Shown: piece after piece, positions 12,896-13,067 of the stretch
How the letters are laid out: every line of letters begins with the position of its first letter
Position numbering within the stretch: the stretch's first letter is position 1
Assembly (NCBI GenBank): GCA_003646935.1
Contig: QMLW01000015.1
Location: 1 to 13,067 of the forward strand
DNA length: 13,067 bases
DNA from: Deltaproteobacteria bacterium
GTDB taxonomy: Bacteria > Desulfobacterota > DSM-4660 > Desulfatiglandales > B25-G16
Direction of reading: 5' to 3'
Notes under the pieces: generated by a model
Seen by the model: the letters and a program-made list of their open reading frames with translations, nothing else
Database searches by the model: none
What the model was told of the DNA's origin: nothing
Translations under genes and position numbers: made by a program

Positions 12896-13067
12896 TCAAA
12901 ATAAATCATGCGCCTCTTTTTCCCCCCCAAATGCACCTATTTGAGGCACGGATGATACACGAAAAAAAAGATTAAACTCCATCCGCCCTCGCAACTTGGG
13001 CGTCATGCTATTTATGAGATGGCAAAACTTTACAGCTGCCTCTCGATGCTTTTTATCTTCAATCCAA
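12896..13067 (-). CDS. Possible C-terminal fragment of an unidentified gene
   Basis: From the right edge a minus-strand frame stays open for 56 codons and ends in TGA at 12898-12896. The peptide begins WIEDKKHREAAVKFCHLINS and continues TPKLRGRMEFNLFF; it looks protein-like in its first half, but the last third (VSSVPQIGAFGGEKEAHDLF) is less convincing. It crosses an A/T run and a C7 run, so a frameshift in a real or decayed gene is possible. I recognise no family. A competing frame would end with KIKSIERQL at a TAA near 13032. Chance openness of this length is not rare, so confidence is low. Confidence 0.27.
   Translation of the reverse strand, partial: WIEDKKHREAAVKFCHLINSMTPKLRGRMEFNLFFRVSSVPQIGAFGGEKEAHDLF

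Noticed and set aside
12843..12944. 33-codon plus-strand ORF
   Set aside because: The RBS is weak, the composition is low-complexity, and the end runs through the C7 run opposite another frame.

Overview
The window looks like a chromosomal segment of a Gram-negative bacterium of the deltaproteobacterial (Desulfobacterota) type. The evidence is a CMP-Kdo synthetase (lipopolysaccharide), a DapL-type LL-diaminopimelate aminotransferase for lysine and peptidoglycan precursors, genes packed as a long co-directional series (dnaX, lysA, dapB, dapL, folK, transglycosylase, pgsA, tRNA-Gly, tRNA-Cys, M23 peptidase, secA), and a tadA/tRNA-Ser/dnaX neighbourhood. Genus cannot be named from the sequence. 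It is mostly housekeeping DNA, with no phage, insertion sequence, CRISPR array or defence system visible.

Positions 1-8973 are all on the minus strand. Reading in the direction of transcription: tadA (TTG start), tRNA-Ser(CGA), tRNA-Ser(GGA), dnaX, lysA, dapB, dapL, folK, a 41-codon TTG-started small ORF, a DUF4124-SLT lytic transglycosylase, pgsA, then tRNA-Gly(GCC) and tRNA-Cys(GCA) behind their own strong sigma-70-like promoter, an M23 peptidase with a membrane anchor and coiled coil, and the first 32 codons of secA, cut by the left edge. Most junctions from dnaX to pgsA are overlapping or under 20 bases apart, so this is probably one or two operons. The theme is cell-envelope building (DAP/lysine, murein enzymes, phosphatidylglycerol), with DNA polymerase clamp loading and folate synthesis attached. 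dapA is missing from between lysA and dapB; a 125-base gap holding two interleaved inverted repeats lies there instead.

Positions 8974-9422 form the largest internal non-coding gap. It holds a possible tadA promoter, a perfect palindrome, a sigma-54-like -24/-12 element on the plus strand and a strong hairpin just beyond kdsB. The last two could delimit a small RNA of about 130 nt, which is a hypothesis only.

Positions 9423-12650 hold kdsB (minus), a divergent Fe-S flavoprotein of the Isf type (plus), a stand-alone cyclic-nucleotide-binding-fold protein (plus) with a non-canonical ligand loop, and convergent rmuC (minus). Positions 12651-13067 hold the rmuC upstream region and, at the right edge, an open minus-strand frame that may be the C-terminus of an unidentified gene.

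I do not see a clear new multi-gene system. The best leads are the hidden small ORF after folK, the missing dapA with its repeat structure, the tRNA-Ser-to-dnaX junction without a Shine-Dalgarno sequence, and the possible sigma-54 small-RNA locus.
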